Source of the DNA: an uncultured Alphaproteobacteria bacterium | GTDB lineage: Bacteria > Pseudomonadota > Alphaproteobacteria > CAKMZR01 | Length of the DNA: 6,041 nt | Direction: 5' to 3' | Assembly: GCA_929200455.1 (NCBI GenBank) | Contig: CAKMZR010000099.1 | Location: 1-6,041 of the forward strand | Part shown: in pieces, positions 5,718 through 6,041 of the stretch | Layout: each line of letters begins with the position of its first letter | How positions within the stretch are numbered: position 1 is the stretch's first letter | The notes under the pieces: generated by a model | Database searches by the model: none | Told to the model about the DNA's origin: nothing | Seen by the model: the letters and a program-made list of their open reading frames with translations, nothing else | Program-made: the position numbers and the translations under genes

Positions 5718-6041
5718 TTGAGCCTCCTCCTCATACACACCGCCAGCAACTCACCTCTCGTCGCCTTCGGCGACCTCCAGTCCGAACCCATCATCCTCTC
5801 CCACGGACATGACCACGCCCAATCACTTCCCCTCCTCCTCGAAGAAATCCTCTCCAACACCCCTTCCAACGCAACCATCTCTGCTGTCGCCGTATGCATA
5901 GGCACAGGAAGCTATACAGCCCTCCGTATCGGCATCACCGCCGCAAAAATGATCGCCCTTTCTTGGAGTATACCCCTTATCGCACTCCAAACAAGCATGA
6001 TTTATGCTCACCACCTCTCCCTCTCCTTCCCCTCCCAACAC
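5718..6041 (+). CDS. tsaB: tRNA threonylcarbamoyladenosine protein TsaB (5' part, truncated by window)
   Basis: 108 codons are visible, roughly the first half, with no stop before the right edge. TsaB (YeaZ) is an ASKHA-fold scaffold that pairs with TsaD to make t6A at position 37 of ANN-reading tRNAs. The first strand L-L-L-I-H-T-A-S aligns with the family's L-A-I-D-T-x-T, a histidine replacing the usual aspartate. The hallmark loop appears as I-G-T-G-S-Y-T-A-L-R-I-G (61-72), against G-x-G-P-G-S-F-T-G-L-R-I-G in most members. P-L-I-A-L-Q-T-S (86-93) matches the next strand. TTG at 5718 is preferred because it places one residue before the first beta strand. An in-frame ATG at 5670 would add 16 residues and overlap the deacetylase start. 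Neither has a Shine-Dalgarno. Confidence 0.88.
   Translation, partial: MSLLLIHTASNSPLVAFGDLQSEPIILSHGHDHAQSLPLLLEEILSNTPSNATISAVAVCIGTGSYTALRIGITAAKMIALSWSIPLIALQTSMIYAHHLSLSFPSQH

Noticed and set aside
5597..6041. Minus-strand frames opposite tsaB
   Set aside because: The plus-strand translation clearly matches TsaB, so these are shadows of it.

Overview
The window most resembles a chromosomal segment of an alphaproteobacterium. The signs are a TolQ/MotA-type channel protein paired with a MotB/OmpA-like protein that opens with an N-I-W-P-G-F-V-D-A-L membrane signature, a polysaccharide deacetylase with a C-terminal R-V-N-C-T beta segment, and a tRNA-Phe variable loop and T arm of alphaproteobacterial type. 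This is recognition by eye, not a database match. The genus cannot be named. I see no insertion sequence, phage gene, CRISPR array or other sign of recent transfer.

Layout. Minus strand, right to left: a secreted polysaccharide deacetylase (4638-5687); a 90-bp gap with a candidate promoter; then a tight cluster of a MotA/TolQ/ExbB-like membrane protein (3384-4547), a MotB/OmpA-like peptidoglycan-binding protein (2339-3382) and an unrecognised helical protein (1909-2319). Further left, still on the minus strand, are tRNA-Phe(GAA) (1300-1375), mreB (208-1254) and tRNA-Ser(GCU) (55-142), so mreB lies between two co-oriented tRNA genes. On the plus strand there are only a 128-codon orphan (1526-1912), whose stop codon lies in the same CTAG as the stop of the convergent helical gene, and the first half of tsaB, which runs off the right edge.

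Functional theme. mreB organises sidewall peptidoglycan synthesis. The MotA/MotB-like pair should form a proton-driven inner-membrane complex with a periplasmic peptidoglycan-binding arm. The deacetylase acts on a cell-envelope or extracellular polysaccharide. The block therefore reads as cell-envelope housekeeping, joined by two tRNAs and by a tRNA-modification gene (tsaB, t6A synthesis).

The most unusual features are: a 16-bp tandem repeat immediately 5' of tRNA-Ser whose core copies the tRNA's own 5' acceptor strand; a very strong excess of C over G on the plus strand regardless of gene direction; an atypical tRNA-Phe (G73, U38); the long coiled-coil extensions of the MotA/MotB-like pair, which recall but do not establish a Zorya-like motor; and the shared-stop convergent gene pair. 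I found no clear evidence of a wholly new system. The best candidate for follow-up is the three-gene motor cluster with its unrecognised third member.
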